The position numbers were made by a program, and so were the translations under genes. This document shows, piece by piece, positions 19,667-28,800 of a stretch of 37,503 nt of DNA. The DNA comes from Aquibacillus kalidii. Lineage in GTDB: Bacteria; Bacillota; Bacilli; Bacillales; Amphibacillaceae. Where the stretch lies: the NCBI RefSeq assembly GCF_014280935.1, contig NZ_JACLZI010000001.1, positions 1-37,503 on the forward strand, given 5' to 3'. How positions within the stretch are numbered: the first letter of the stretch is position 1; every line of letters begins with the position of its first letter. The notes under the pieces are model-generated. The model did not search any database, had not been told where the DNA came from, and saw only the letters and a list, made by a program, of their open reading frames with translations.

Positions 19667-21049
19667 ATGACCAATAGATATGCGGTTGTGCTTGCTGCCG
19701 GTAAAGGCACACGAATGAAATCTAAACTGTATAAAGTTCTACATCCGGTGATGGGCCGCCCTATGGTTCAACACGTTGTAGATCAGTTAAAAAAGTTACA
19801 ATTAGAAAATATTACAACTGTAGTTGGTTTCGGGGCTGAAATGGTTCAAGATCAATTAGGAAGTGACTCGAAGTTTGTTGTACAAGAAAATCAATTGGGT
19901 ACAGGTCATGCAGTTATGCAGGCAGAGGAGTTCCTACTTAATAAAACGGGTACAACTATTGTGGTGTGTGGTGATACGCCATTACTTACCCATGAAACAA
20001 TAGAGGCTATGCTAAATCATCATGAAATGGAAGAGGCTAAAGCAACAATCCTTACAGTAAAAGCGCCGGATCCAACAGGTTATGGTCGTGTCATTCGAAA
20101 TACTAAAGGTGATGTTGAAAAAATTGTAGAACACAAAGATGCTAACCAAAGTGAACTAGAAGTGGATGAAATCAATTCAGGTACTTATTGCTTTGATAAT
20201 AAGTTATTATTTGAAACACTGAAAAAGGTGTCAAATAATAACTCACAAGGTGAATATTATCTGCCTGACGTTATAGAGATCCTAAAGCAAGCAAACGAGA
20301 AGGTTAGTGCATATCAGTCGCCCAATTTTGAAGAAACAATTGGTGTAAACGACCGTATAGCTTTATCGCAAGCAGAAAAAATAATGAAAAAGAGAATTAA
20401 TGAGAATCATATGAAAAACGGTGTTACAATCATTGACCCAGACCATACATATATTGGTCCAGATGTAAAAATAAAGCCAGATGCTGTAATTCATCCTGGA
20501 AGTATCATCAATGGTGCTACAAAGATTGGCTCAGATACAGTGATTGGTCCGAATACTGAAATAAATAATTGTGAAATAGGCTCTGAAACAGTTGTGAAAC
20601 AAAGTGTAGCAAATGACAGTTATATAGGAGATCGAGTTCAAATTGGTCCGTTTGCACATATACGCCCACTAGCAAGTATCGGGGATGATGTGAAAATTGG
20701 TAACTTCGTTGAGATTAAGAAGGCTAAAATTGACCAAAATAGTAAAGTTTCACACCTAAGTTACATTGGTGATGCAGAGGTTGGAACTGGTGTGAATATT
20801 GGTTGTGGGACGATAACAGTAAATTATGATGGAACTAACAAGCATTTAACTAGAATTGAAGACGATGCATTTATCGGGTGTAATTCTAATTTAATTGCTC
20901 CAGTGACAGTAGGAAAAGGTGCCTATGTTGCAGCAGGTTCTACCATCAATAAAGATGTACCTAACGATGCCCTTTCCATTGCTAGAGCTAGACAAACAAA
21001 TAAAGAAGATTATGTAAAAAAAATAAATCATACTAATAAAGATCAATAA
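19667..21049 (+). CDS. glmU: Bifunctional GlmU (GcaD): UDP-GlcNAc pyrophosphorylase / GlcN-1-P acetyltransferase
   Basis: GlmU makes UDP-N-acetylglucosamine for cell-wall synthesis. The N-terminal nucleotidyltransferase domain has [11 protein letters not shown] at about 8-18, and the C-terminal half is a left-handed beta helix of hexapeptide repeats ending in the acetyltransferase site. An in-frame ATG at 19649 overlaps the Shine-Dalgarno ATGGAGG; ATG at 19667 is correctly spaced and gives [14 protein letters not shown]. Length 460. It is followed after 15 bp by prs, and the two form a conserved pair. Confidence 0.96.
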   Translation: MTNRYAVVLAAGKGTRMKSKLYKVLHPVMGRPMVQHVVDQLKKLQLENITTVVGFGAEMVQDQLGSDSKFVVQENQLGTGHAVMQAEEFLLNKTGTTIVVCGDTPLLTHETIEAMLNHHEMEEAKATILTVKAPDPTGYGRVIRNTKGDVEKIVEHKDANQSELEVDEINSGTYCFDNKLLFETLKKVSNNNSQGEYYLPDVIEILKQANEKVSAYQSPNFEETIGVNDRIALSQAEKIMKKRINENHMKNGVTIIDPDHTYIGPDVKIKPDAVIHPGSIINGATKIGSDTVIGPNTEINNCEIGSETVVKQSVANDSYIGDRVQIGPFAHIRPLASIGDDVKIGNFVEIKKAKIDQNSKVSHLSYIGDAEVGTGVNIGCGTITVNYDGTNKHLTRIEDDAFIGCNSNLIAPVTVGKGAYVAAGSTINKDVPNDALSIARARQTNKEDYVKKINHTNKDQ

Positions 21050-21064
21050 TGGAGGGTACGCCAA

Positions 21065-22015
21065 ATGGCAGGTTATAAGGATTCATCCTTGAAAGTTTTC
21101 ACACTAAATTCTAATCCAAGTCTTGCAGAAGAAATAGCAGCTCATATCGGTGTTGAATTAGGAAAAAGTTCTGTTACTGCTTTTAGTGACGGAGAAATTC
21201 AAATTAACATTGAAGAAAGTATCAGAGGTTGTGATGTGTACGTTGTTCAGTCAACTAGTGAGCCTGTTAATCAACATTTAATGGAATTATTAATTATGAT
21301 AGATGCATTAAAGCGTGCATCGGCAAAAACAATCAATATTGTAATGCCATATTACGGTTATGCAAGACAAGATCGTAAAGCCAGAGCGCGTGAACCGATC
21401 ACAGCTAAGTTGGTTGCGGACTTACTACAAACAGCTGGTGCCTCTCGCGTTATTACTTTAGATTTACATGCGCCACAAATTCAAGGGTTCTTTGATATCC
21501 CGGTTGACCAATTAGTAGGGGTCCCGATTTTATCTGATTACTGGAGAGGCAAAGGTTTAGATGATATTGTAGTTGTATCACCTGATCATGGTGGTGTAAC
21601 AAGAGCTCGCCACTTGGCAGACCGATTAAAAGCTCCGATTGCCATAATTGATAAACGACGTCCACGTCCTAATGTTGCTGAAGTAATGAATATTGTAGGT
21701 AATATTGAAGGGAAAACTGCCATCTTAATTGATGATATTATAGACACTGCGGGTACAATAACTTTAGGTGCAAATGCATTAATAGAAAATGGTGCAAAAG
21801 AGGTGTATGCATGTTGTACGCACCCTGTTTTATCTGGACCAGCAATTGATCGTATCAATTCTTCCAAAATAAAGGAACTAGTTGTTACCAACACAATCCC
21901 ACTTAAGGATGAGAAGCAGATCGATAAAATCACACCACTGTCAGTTGCTCCTTTAATAAGTGAAGCTATCATTCGTGTTCATGAGTTACAATCAGTAAGT
22001 ATATTGTTTGACTAA
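21065..22015 (+). CDS. prs: Ribose-phosphate pyrophosphokinase (PRPP synthetase)
   Basis: Prs makes PRPP from ribose-5-phosphate and ATP, feeding purine, pyrimidine, His and Trp synthesis. Conserved parts are [45 protein letters not shown] and the PRPP-binding [12 protein letters not shown]. Length 316 is typical. TGGAGGG precedes the ATG. Its product is also the effector of PurR encoded upstream. Confidence 0.97.
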   Translation: MAGYKDSSLKVFTLNSNPSLAEEIAAHIGVELGKSSVTAFSDGEIQINIEESIRGCDVYVVQSTSEPVNQHLMELLIMIDALKRASAKTINIVMPYYGYARQDRKARAREPITAKLVADLLQTAGASRVITLDLHAPQIQGFFDIPVDQLVGVPILSDYWRGKGLDDIVVVSPDHGGVTRARHLADRLKAPIAIIDKRRPRPNVAEVMNIVGNIEGKTAILIDDIIDTAGTITLGANALIENGAKEVYACCTHPVLSGPAIDRINSSKIKELVVTNTIPLKDEKQIDKITPLSVAPLISEAIIRVHELQSVSILFD

Positions 22016-22016
22016 G

Positions 22017-22043
22017 GTTTAAAATTACCATTATTAGGGGAAT
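22017..22043 (+). promoter_or_regulatory. Candidate sigma-B promoter of ctc
   Basis: GTTTAA (22017-22022) and GGGAAT (22038-22043), 15 bp apart, fit the general-stress pattern GTTTAA / GGGWAW. It starts two bases after the prs stop codon. B. subtilis ctc is a classic sigma-B gene with a promoter in the same place. Confidence 0.6.
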
Positions 22044-22085
22044 ATAAGAAGTAAGTTATATATTTTTCTATGGAGGGTGATTAAC

Positions 22086-22733
22086 TTGGCTGCAATTTTA
22101 AAAGCTGATCCAAGACAGGACTTACGTAGGTCGAATACGAAGAAGATTAGACAAGCAGGAAATGTACCAGCTATAGTATATGGAAATAATACGGAACCAA
22201 GAACAATAGCTATCAATAGCCTAGAACTGCTTAAAACGGTTCGTGACGAAGGTAAAAATGCAATTATTTCATTAAAAGTTGGTGGGGATTCTGTTGATGT
22301 TATGCTACACGAATATCAAATAGAACCACTAAAAGATGAATTAGTTCATGCAGATTTTTATGTTGTCAATATGTCCCAGGAAATGGATGTTCAAGTACCA
22401 ATCCATTTAGAAGGGGAAGCACAAGGCGTAAAAGACGGAGGTGTCTTGCAACAACCATTACATGATTTAGCTGTACGAGCTAAACCTGGTAATATACCAG
22501 AGGAAATAAAGGTTGATGTAAGCAATCTCGGAGTTGGTGAAACAATTACAGTAGCTGATTTAAAAGCTGGCAGCTCATATGAGATTCTAGAAGAAGAAAA
22601 TACAACAATAGTATCCATCCTTACTGCAGATGCTGGTCCGTCTGAAAGTGAAGAGAGTGATGAAGAAGCAGAAGGTGCAGCTGCTGAAAACGCTGAAGAA
22701 GCAAATGGTGATCAAGAGGAATCTAAAGAATAA
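22086..22733 (+). CDS. ctc: General stress ribosomal protein L25 family Ctc
   Basis: Ctc is the 5S rRNA-binding bL25 protein with the longer TL5-type C-terminal domain, induced by stress in B. subtilis. The N-terminal L25 domain has RRSNTKKIRQAGNVPAIVYG and DEGKNAIISLKV; the second domain has VPIHLEGEAQGVKDGGVLQQP. The last ~30 residues are very acidic. A GTG at 22077 overlaps the Shine-Dalgarno; the TTG at 22086 is well spaced and gives MAAILKADPRQ, 215 residues. Confidence 0.92.
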   Translation: MAAILKADPRQDLRRSNTKKIRQAGNVPAIVYGNNTEPRTIAINSLELLKTVRDEGKNAIISLKVGGDSVDVMLHEYQIEPLKDELVHADFYVVNMSQEMDVQVPIHLEGEAQGVKDGGVLQQPLHDLAVRAKPGNIPEEIKVDVSNLGVGETITVADLKAGSSYEILEEENTTIVSILTADAGPSESEESDEEAEGAAAENAEEANGDQEESKE

Positions 22734-22740
22734 GATAAAC

Positions 22741-22775
22741 AAGGCGCGACTTATCCATAGTTGCGTCTTTAGCAT
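22741..22775 (+). terminator. Probable terminator of ctc
   Basis: AAGGCGCGAC (22741-22750) pairs with GTTGCGTCTT (22760-22769) with two G-T pairs, then a weak T tail (TTTAGCATTTT). Confidence 0.6.
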
Positions 22776-22902
22776 TTTCCAGGCCTATTTAATTTTTATA
22801 AGGAAAAATTGGGTGAATAAAACGGTTTATATGTGATTGTGATTTTCATTCGTGTTAAACTATCCCTAATGGGCAATTAATAATGCAAAGGAAGTCAGAA
22901 AT

Positions 22903-23460
22903 ATGAAATGTATTGTGGGATTAGGTAATCCAGGGAAAAAGTATGAATTAACAAGGCATAATATTGGATTTATGATTATTGATGAACTTGCTAGAGTGAA
23001 CAATTGGTCATTGAATAAGAAGAAATTCAATGGTATTTATTGTGTAGAGAAAATTGGCGATGAAAAGGTAATCCTATTAGAACCACAGACATATATGAAC
23101 CTATCCGGTGAATCCGTAAGGCCATTAATGGAATTCTATGATATTTCTGCTGAGGATGTAGTCGTGATCTATGATGATTTGGATCTTCCACCTGGAAAAA
23201 TTAGATTACGTCAAAAAGGTGGGCACGGTGGACACAATGGTATAAGGTCCATTATTGATCAGCTAGGGACAAAGGAATTTAACCGAATTAGAATGGGAAT
23301 TGGACGCCCAACTACACCTATTCCTGTTCCTGACTTTGTACTTGGTAGGTTTGAAAAATTAGAACAAGAGCAGGTCAATGAAGGTATTGATAAAGCTGTT
23401 AAGGCATGTGAAGCATGGTTTCGAAAACCCTTTCAAGAAGTGATGAATGAATTTAATTAA
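22903..23460 (+). CDS. pth: Peptidyl-tRNA hydrolase (SpoVC)
   Basis: Pth releases tRNA from peptidyl-tRNA that drops off the ribosome. The sequence shows [15 protein letters not shown] with the catalytic His19, [25 protein letters not shown] and GIGRP. Length 185 is normal. An AAAGGAAG site precedes the ATG. Position between ctc and fin is as in B. subtilis. Confidence 0.96.
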   Translation: MKCIVGLGNPGKKYELTRHNIGFMIIDELARVNNWSLNKKKFNGIYCVEKIGDEKVILLEPQTYMNLSGESVRPLMEFYDISAEDVVVIYDDLDLPPGKIRLRQKGGHGGHNGIRSIIDQLGTKEFNRIRMGIGRPTTPIPVPDFVLGRFEKLEQEQVNEGIDKAVKACEAWFRKPFQEVMNEFN

Positions 23461-23480
23461 GGAACATATGATAGATTAAA

Positions 23481-23510
23481 GTATAAAAGGAAATCCTCTC
23501 GGACAAACTA
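23481..23510 (+). promoter_or_regulatory. Sigma-F promoter of fin
   Basis: GTATA (23481-23485) and GGACAAACTA (23501-23510), spacer 15 bp, match the sigma-F pattern GYWTA / GGNNANANTW at every fixed base. The spacing and -35 equal those before gin. B. subtilis fin is sigma-F dependent. Confidence 0.75.
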
Positions 23511-23541
23511 GAATTAGAAAAGTATGTCTAGGAGGTACTAT

Positions 23542-23772
23542 ATGGCTATAGTATATTCATGTAATCATTGTGGAAACCAGATTGGTCAATTAGAGCAAAA
23601 AGTAATAGATACACAGTCTTTAGGTTGGAAGGAACTATCCTCTGATGAACGGAAAGAAATGATTCAATATCAGAATAATGGTGATATCCACATTAAGGCA
23701 ATCTGTGAAGACTGTCAAGAAACATTAGAAAATAACCCACATTATCATGAGTTAGATTATTTCATTCAATAA
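23542..23772 (+). CDS. fin: Anti-sigma-F factor Fin (YabK)
   Basis: Fin inhibits sigma-F and so helps the forespore move from sigma-F to sigma-G. The protein has exactly 76 residues, as in B. subtilis. Zinc-binding CxxC pairs are at 7/10 (CNHC) and 55/58 (CEDC), with NPHYHE near the C terminus. An upstream in-frame ATG at 23524 lies before the AGGAGG site (23531-23536); the ATG at 23542 is six bases after it and is the real start. It sits between pth and mfd, has its own forespore promoter and a terminator. Confidence 0.94.
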   Translation: MAIVYSCNHCGNQIGQLEQKVIDTQSLGWKELSSDERKEMIQYQNNGDIHIKAICEDCQETLENNPHYHELDYFIQ

Positions 23773-23784
23773 TACGTGCGAAAA

Positions 23785-23812
23785 GCTTTGGTCGTTAAGC
23801 CAAAGCATTTTT
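23785..23812 (+). terminator. Terminator of fin
   Basis: GCTTTGG (23785-23791) pairs with CCAAAGC (23800-23806), followed by ATTTTTG. Confidence 0.8.
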
Positions 23813-23869
23813 GTACTTTAAAAGCACAATATTCATAAATAGTTTGTTTTATCTTTAGGGGGAGGCAAT

Positions 23870-26800
23870 ATGCAAGGAATAAAAGACTATATAAAGTCCC
23901 AAGATGATATATATTCAGTCATCAGTGGTATTAAATCAAATCTTAATGAACAGCTAGTAGCGGGGCTATCAGGTTCTGCGAGAAGTATGCTTGCGTCCAT
24001 AATTAAAGAGTCGGCTAATAAGCGAATTTTGTTAGTAACCCACCAATTGATGCAAGCACAACAAATATATGAAGATTTGACTGAAATTTCAGATAATGAT
24101 ACATATCTATATCCTGTAAATGAACTAGTAGCATCAGAAATAGCAATATCTAGCCCTGAGTTAAAAAGTCAACGGATTGATGCATTAACAAAATGGCTGA
24201 AAACAGATCAAGGTATTTTAGTAGCACCAATTGCTGCTTTAAAAAGGATATTACCTCCTCAACAGTATTGGGATAAGTATTTTCTTAGTTTTAAAGTTGG
24301 TGAATCGATAAGTATTGAAGCTTATTTATCCTTCTTGATCGATATGGGGTATGAGCGGGTTGATATGGCATCAACGCCAGGTGAATTTAGTGTTCGGGGT
24401 GGGATTATGGATATCTATCCAATTACCGAAGAAAACCCTATCCGTATAGAGCTTTTTGATGATGAAGTTGACTCTATTAGATATTATGACTCCGAATCAC
24501 AGAGGTCATTGGAGAAAGTAACTCAGGTGACTGTTGCACCAGCAACGGAATTACTTCTTAATGAAGAGGATATGTTAAGAGGAGCACAAAGGTTAGAGGA
24601 AGAACTCGCAATATCTCTTAAGAAAATAAAAAAACAAGAGGATAAACAGACTCTTTCTGAAAGTATTAGTCATGATGTAGAAAGGCTTCATCAGCAAGAA
24701 CGTTTTCAGGAGATGTATAAATATGGATTCTATTTCTATGATCAACCTGCAAGTTTACTAGATTATCTTCCAGAAGATGGATTAATCATTCTAGATGAAA
24801 TGAGCAGAATTCAAGAGACAGCAATTCGATTGGATGAAGAAGAAGCGGATTGGTATAGCAGTGTACTTCAATCCAATCAAATGGTTAGGGATGTTTCCAT
24901 ATCCTATGACTGGCATGATGTTCTTCAAAAAATGAAACAGCCAAAACTTTATTTATCAGTATTTTTACGTCACATTCCTAATACAAACCCACAAAATATT
25001 GTAAATATGTCTTGTAGAACGATGCAGCAGTTTCATGGGCAAATGAATTTATTACAAAATGAATTGACTAGATGGGTCAAGGGAGACTACTCTGTCATTA
25101 TTTTTGCACCAAATGAGAAACGTGCAGATAAAATACAATCTGTTTTAGAAGATTATGATATGGACGCCTCTCTCTCTCTTTCTGGCGCCCAATTGCCTGT
25201 TTCTAAACCAACGATCGTAATTGGAAATATCAGCGGTGGATTCGAATTACCAATGCACAAACTAGCAATTATTACAGAAAAAGAATTGTTTAAGAAAAAA
25301 ACAGCTCGACCAAAACGTAGACAAAAGATATCGAATGCAGAAAGAATAAAAAATTATCAGGAATTAAAAGTTGGCGATTATGTTGTCCATGCTAATCACG
25401 GTATTGGAAGGTATTTAGGGATAGAAACGCTTGAAGTTAATGGGCTACACAAGGATTTTATGCTTTTAAAATATTCAGGCGACGACAAGCTTTTTGTACC
25501 AATAGACCAGATAGATTTAGTTCAAAAATACGTTGGGTCAGAAGGTAAAGAACCGAAGCTATATAAACTTGGTGGATCAGAGTGGAAAAAGGTTAAAAGT
25601 AAGGTTCAATCAACTGTCGAAGATATAGCAGATGATCTTATTAAGCTCTATGCAGAAAGGGAAGCAACCAAAGGGTATGCATTCTCTGAAGATACAGTCA
25701 TGCAACGAGAGTTTGAAGATGCCTTCCCATATCAAGAGACAGAAGATCAAATTAGGTGTATTGAAGAAATAAAACAGGATATGGAACGCCAGCGACCTAT
25801 GGATCGCTTACTTTGTGGTGATGTTGGGTATGGTAAAACAGAAGTAGCAATCCGAGCAGCATTTAAAGCTATTGCTGATGGCAAACAGGTAGCAATCCTA
25901 GTACCTACAACAATTCTTGCCCAGCAACACTATGAAACGATGATGGAAAGATTCCAAGACTATCCTATTAATATAGGCTTATTAAGCCGTTTTAGAACTA
26001 GAAAGCAACAAAATGAGACACTTAAAGGGCTTGAGAATGGTTTAGTAGATGTAGTGATTGGAACACACCGTATCCTGTCGAAGGATGTAAAATATAAAAG
26101 CATAGGCTTGTTGATAGTCGATGAAGAACAAAGATTTGGCGTCAAACACAAAGAAAAAATTAAGCAGTTAAAAACGAATGTCGATGTACTTACTTTAACT
26201 GCAACACCAATACCTAGAACACTTCATATGTCTATGCTTGGGGTAAGGGACCTATCAGTAATTGAAACCCCACCTGAAAATAGATTTCCAATTCAGACGT
26301 ATGTATTGGAATATAATCCTGTCTTCCTACGAGAAGCAATTGAGCGTGAAATGGCGCGAGGTGGCCAAGTATTTTTCCTTTATAACCGAGTGAATAATAT
26401 TGAGCGAATGGCTCAAGAAATATCTGCACTAGTAGACGATGCTAGAGTGGCATTTGCCCATGGACAAATGAATGAGTCGGAATTAGAAAATGTTATGTTC
26501 TCCTTCTTAGAAGGTGAGTTTGATGTATTAGTAAGTACAACAATAATTGAAACGGGTGTAGATATTCCTAATGTTAATACACTAATTGTTTATGATGCGG
26601 ACCGAATGGGTCTGAGTCAGCTTTATCAATTAAGAGGGCGTGTAGGTAGATCCAATCGAGTTGCTTATGCCTATTTTACGTATCAAAAGGATAAAGTGCT
26701 TACTGAAGTTGCTGAAAAACGTTTACAGGCCATTAAGGAATTTACTGAGTTGGGATCAGGATTTAAGATTGCTATGCGTGATTTGTCGATTCGTGGTGCA

Positions 26801-27400
26801 GGTAACTTACTTGGTGCTCAACAGCATGGGTTCATCGATTCAGTTGGATTCGATATGTACTCTCAAATGTTAACAGATGCAATTGAAGCAAGAAAAACTG
26901 GAAAGACCATCGAAGAAACTAAACCTTTCCAGGTAGAGTTAGATTTAAGTGTTGATGCGTATATACCGGATACGTATATTCATGATGAAAAGCAAAAAAT
27001 AGATATGTATAAAAGATTCCAATCCATTTCTTCTCAGGAAGAAATCCATGATTTACGCGAAGAAATGATAGATCGATTTGGCGATTACCCAGAAGAGGTA
27101 GCCAATCTCTTTCACGTATCCTCCATAAAGGTTAATGCAAAGAAAGAACGTGTAGAGTCCATAAGTGAAAAGAAACAAAAGATGGAGATATTAGTGGAAG
27201 ACGAAGCAAGTCAACAAATTGACGGGGCAAAATTATTTGATTTTACGAATGAATATGGACGCATGATTCAATTAGGTACAGAGAATCGAAAATTAAAGAT
27301 TGTATTTCAATGGGATAAGAAAAATTATCAACGCCGATATGAAATAGTAGAACAATTTATTCAAGCGCTTAGTAGCATGAAAAGAGAGCCTGTTGCATAA
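23870..27400 (+). CDS. mfd: Transcription-repair coupling factor Mfd
   Basis: Mfd is a DNA translocase that removes RNA polymerase stalled at lesions and recruits UvrAB. The 1176-residue protein has the UvrB-like N-terminal modules (about 1-340), the CarD-like RNA polymerase interaction domain (about 490-565, LKVGDYVVHANHGIGRYLGIE), the RecG-like helicase core with Walker A GDVGYGKT at 650-657 and DEEQ box, QLRGRVGRS, and the C-terminal TRCF domain. Length equals B. subtilis Mfd. GGGGGAGG precedes the ATG. Confidence 0.97.
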   Translation: MQGIKDYIKSQDDIYSVISGIKSNLNEQLVAGLSGSARSMLASIIKESANKRILLVTHQLMQAQQIYEDLTEISDNDTYLYPVNELVASEIAISSPELKSQRIDALTKWLKTDQGILVAPIAALKRILPPQQYWDKYFLSFKVGESISIEAYLSFLIDMGYERVDMASTPGEFSVRGGIMDIYPITEENPIRIELFDDEVDSIRYYDSESQRSLEKVTQVTVAPATELLLNEEDMLRGAQRLEEELAISLKKIKKQEDKQTLSESISHDVERLHQQERFQEMYKYGFYFYDQPASLLDYLPEDGLIILDEMSRIQETAIRLDEEEADWYSSVLQSNQMVRDVSISYDWHDVLQKMKQPKLYLSVFLRHIPNTNPQNIVNMSCRTMQQFHGQMNLLQNELTRWVKGDYSVIIFAPNEKRADKIQSVLEDYDMDASLSLSGAQLPVSKPTIVIGNISGGFELPMHKLAIITEKELFKKKTARPKRRQKISNAERIKNYQELKVGDYVVHANHGIGRYLGIETLEVNGLHKDFMLLKYSGDDKLFVPIDQIDLVQKYVGSEGKEPKLYKLGGSEWKKVKSKVQSTVEDIADDLIKLYAEREATKGYAFSEDTVMQREFEDAFPYQETEDQIRCIEEIKQDMERQRPMDRLLCGDVGYGKTEVAIRAAFKAIADGKQVAILVPTTILAQQHYETMMERFQDYPINIGLLSRFRTRKQQNETLKGLENGLVDVVIGTHRILSKDVKYKSIGLLIVDEEQRFGVKHKEKIKQLKTNVDVLTLTATPIPRTLHMSMLGVRDLSVIETPPENRFPIQTYVLEYNPVFLREAIEREMARGGQVFFLYNRVNNIERMAQEISALVDDARVAFAHGQMNESELENVMFSFLEGEFDVLVSTTIIETGVDIPNVNTLIVYDADRMGLSQLYQLRGRVGRSNRVAYAYFTYQKDKVLTEVAEKRLQAIKEFTELGSGFKIAMRDLSIRGAGNLLGAQQHGFIDSVGFDMYSQMLTDAIEARKTGKTIEETKPFQVELDLSVDAYIPDTYIHDEKQKIDMYKRFQSISSQEEIHDLREEMIDRFGDYPEEVANLFHVSSIKVNAKKERVESISEKKQKMEILVEDEASQQIDGAKLFDFTNEYGRMIQLGTENRKLKIVFQWDKKNYQRRYEIVEQFIQALSSMKREPVA

Positions 27401-27427
27401 ACGATATAGGAAAATTTTATGATTAGA

Positions 27428-27458
27428 TGTATAGATCTGACATTCTGTATCCATACTA
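27428..27458 (+). promoter_or_regulatory. Sigma-G promoter of spoVT
   Basis: TGTATA (27428-27433) and CATACTA (27452-27458), spacer 18 bp; the -10 is a perfect sigma-G match. B. subtilis spoVT is transcribed by sigma-G. The leader is about 87 nt. Confidence 0.75.
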
Positions 27459-27551
27459 TACCCACAACTGGTTATTTCTGCTTTACATAAGACATGTTAA
27501 TTAAAGCAGACCAGAGTCAAGATCATCAAAGAAAGAGAGGCTATACAGTTT

Positions 27552-28088
27552 ATGAAAGCAACAGGAATAGTACGTCGAATTGATGATTTAGGTAGAGTGG
27601 TAATACCAAAGGAAATAAGAAGAACATTACGTATTCGTGAGGGCGATCCATTAGAAATATTTGTTGACCGAGAAGGCGAAGTAATCTTAAAGAAATATTC
27701 ACCTATTAGTGAATTGGGTGACTTCGCGAAGGAATATGCAGATGCATTATTTGATTCAATTGGATCTCCAGTCCTAATATGTGATCGTGATGAATTTATC
27801 GCTGTTTCCGGCGAATCTAAAAAAGAATACCTTGGCAAGAATATAGGGAAGCTTATTGAAAAAGCGATGGAAGACCGTTCTGCTCTCTCTGAAACAGAGA
27901 ATACATCAATTGAAATTACAGAGAACAATGAAGAAACAATCGCATCATATGTATTAAGTCCCATTATTGCAAATGGCGACCCAATTGGTTGTGTAATGAT
28001 TATGTCAAAGGAAAGTAACAACATCGGAACAGTGGAACAAAAAGCTGTAGAAACAGCTGCTAGCTTTTTAGCAAGACAAATGGAATAG
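27552..28088 (+). CDS. spoVT: Stage V sporulation regulator SpoVT
   Basis: SpoVT adjusts forespore sigma-G-dependent transcription. The N-terminal AbrB-type swapped-hairpin domain (residues 1-50, MKATGIVRRIDDLGRVVIPK) is followed by a GAF domain (about 56-178). The length of 178 residues is that of B. subtilis. It is a longer paralogue of the AbrB encoded at 7942-8220. GAGAGG lies somewhat far (about 13 bases) from the ATG. Confidence 0.97.
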   Translation: MKATGIVRRIDDLGRVVIPKEIRRTLRIREGDPLEIFVDREGEVILKKYSPISELGDFAKEYADALFDSIGSPVLICDRDEFIAVSGESKKEYLGKNIGKLIEKAMEDRSALSETENTSIEITENNEETIASYVLSPIIANGDPIGCVMIMSKESNNIGTVEQKAVETAASFLARQME

Positions 28089-28097
28089 TACGAAAAG

Positions 28098-28138
28098 GAC
28101 TGACTGCCTAGATAATATCAGGTTGGTCAGTCTTTTTT
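28098..28138 (+). terminator. Terminator of spoVT
   Basis: GACTGAC (28098-28104) pairs with GTCAGTC (28126-28132), with CCT/AGG further in, and is followed by TTTTTT. Confidence 0.85.
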
Positions 28139-28235
28139 AATCCTTTTCATCATAATAACCCCTCTTTACTCCGCAGTAGAGATAAAATCTGCAGTAACTT
28201 ATAAGAACCTTTGGATGTGTGCTTGAACTCGTTCC

Positions 28236-28346
28236 GGCAGAATACTCCGCTTTCCGTGGGCACGGTCTCAGCTTCCTCAGAGCAAAGAACGCTCTTCCGG
28301 GGATCTTCACCTCGTGCTATTCCCACAGGAGTCTTCGTATTCTGCC
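28236..28346. repeat. 111-bp element with inverted termini, copy 1
   Basis: It begins GGCAGAATAC and ends GTATTCTGCC, a perfect 10-bp terminal inverted repeat. Inside are CTTTCCGTGGGCACGG and TTCCCACAGGAGTC. It is visibly richer in GC than its surroundings. Copy 2 at 28415 lies in the opposite orientation, and a third, cut by the window end, starts at 37473. It has no coding capacity; it looks like a short interspersed palindromic or MITE-like repeat of Bacillaceae (inference). Confidence 0.85.
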
Positions 28347-28414
28347 TACACTTATGATAGGCTTTCTGCATTTTAAGTGATGTTATACTCTTTTTAATAA
28401 TTGATCCACACTGA

Positions 28415-28534
28415 GCTGCGGAAAAATGCGAGACTCCTGTGGGAAAGGAACAGTCTGAAGACCCCACAGCGAGCGGTCTTTGCGAGTGAGGAGGCTGAAG
28501 CGTTCCCCACGGAAAGCGAGCGTTTTTCCGCAGC
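28415..28534. repeat. 120-bp element with inverted termini, copy 2 (opposite orientation)
   Basis: The ends are GCTGCGGAAAAATGC and GCGTTTTTCCGCAGC, a 15-bp inverted repeat with one mismatch. The interior (GACTCCTGTGGGA, GCTGAAG, CCCACGGAAAGCG) is the reverse complement of blocks in copy 1, but the termini differ in sequence from those of copy 1. The copies are 68 bp apart and could fold into one long hairpin if transcribed. Confidence 0.82.
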
Positions 28535-28800
28535 GTTGGTTTAGCATTCATCTTATATAATGAATGTAGGTCTTAGGACTTTACTTCGCTTTCTATACAA
28601 ATCATGTCTTAAGTAGTGAAGGTTACGGAAGGGTTCTTTGATTTATTGAAAACGGGGTGAAACATAGAGTTATTTTAATAATAGTTAAAAGTCAGTTTAG
28701 ATCTCGATATTAAAATTCTTGTAATAAATAGCGTTTACATATAGGATGGATAGGTAGATAGGGGATGCCCTAATAAGTATGGTTGGAGGATCGATCGGCT
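28535..28800. other. Leader region before glcT
   Basis: About 265 bp without a gene. A weak cre-like sequence (28726-28739, CGTTTACA at its 3' half, 12 of 14 consensus positions) is the only regulatory match I see. No clear promoter is present. Confidence 0.4.

Noticed and set aside
22630-22836. 68-codon open frame overlapping the end of ctc
   Set aside because: Out-of-frame shadow of the acidic ctc tail running into the ctc terminator.
28150-28551. 133-codon minus-strand open frame
   Set aside because: Lies across the two inverted-terminus repeat copies; its composition is explained by the GC-richer repeats.
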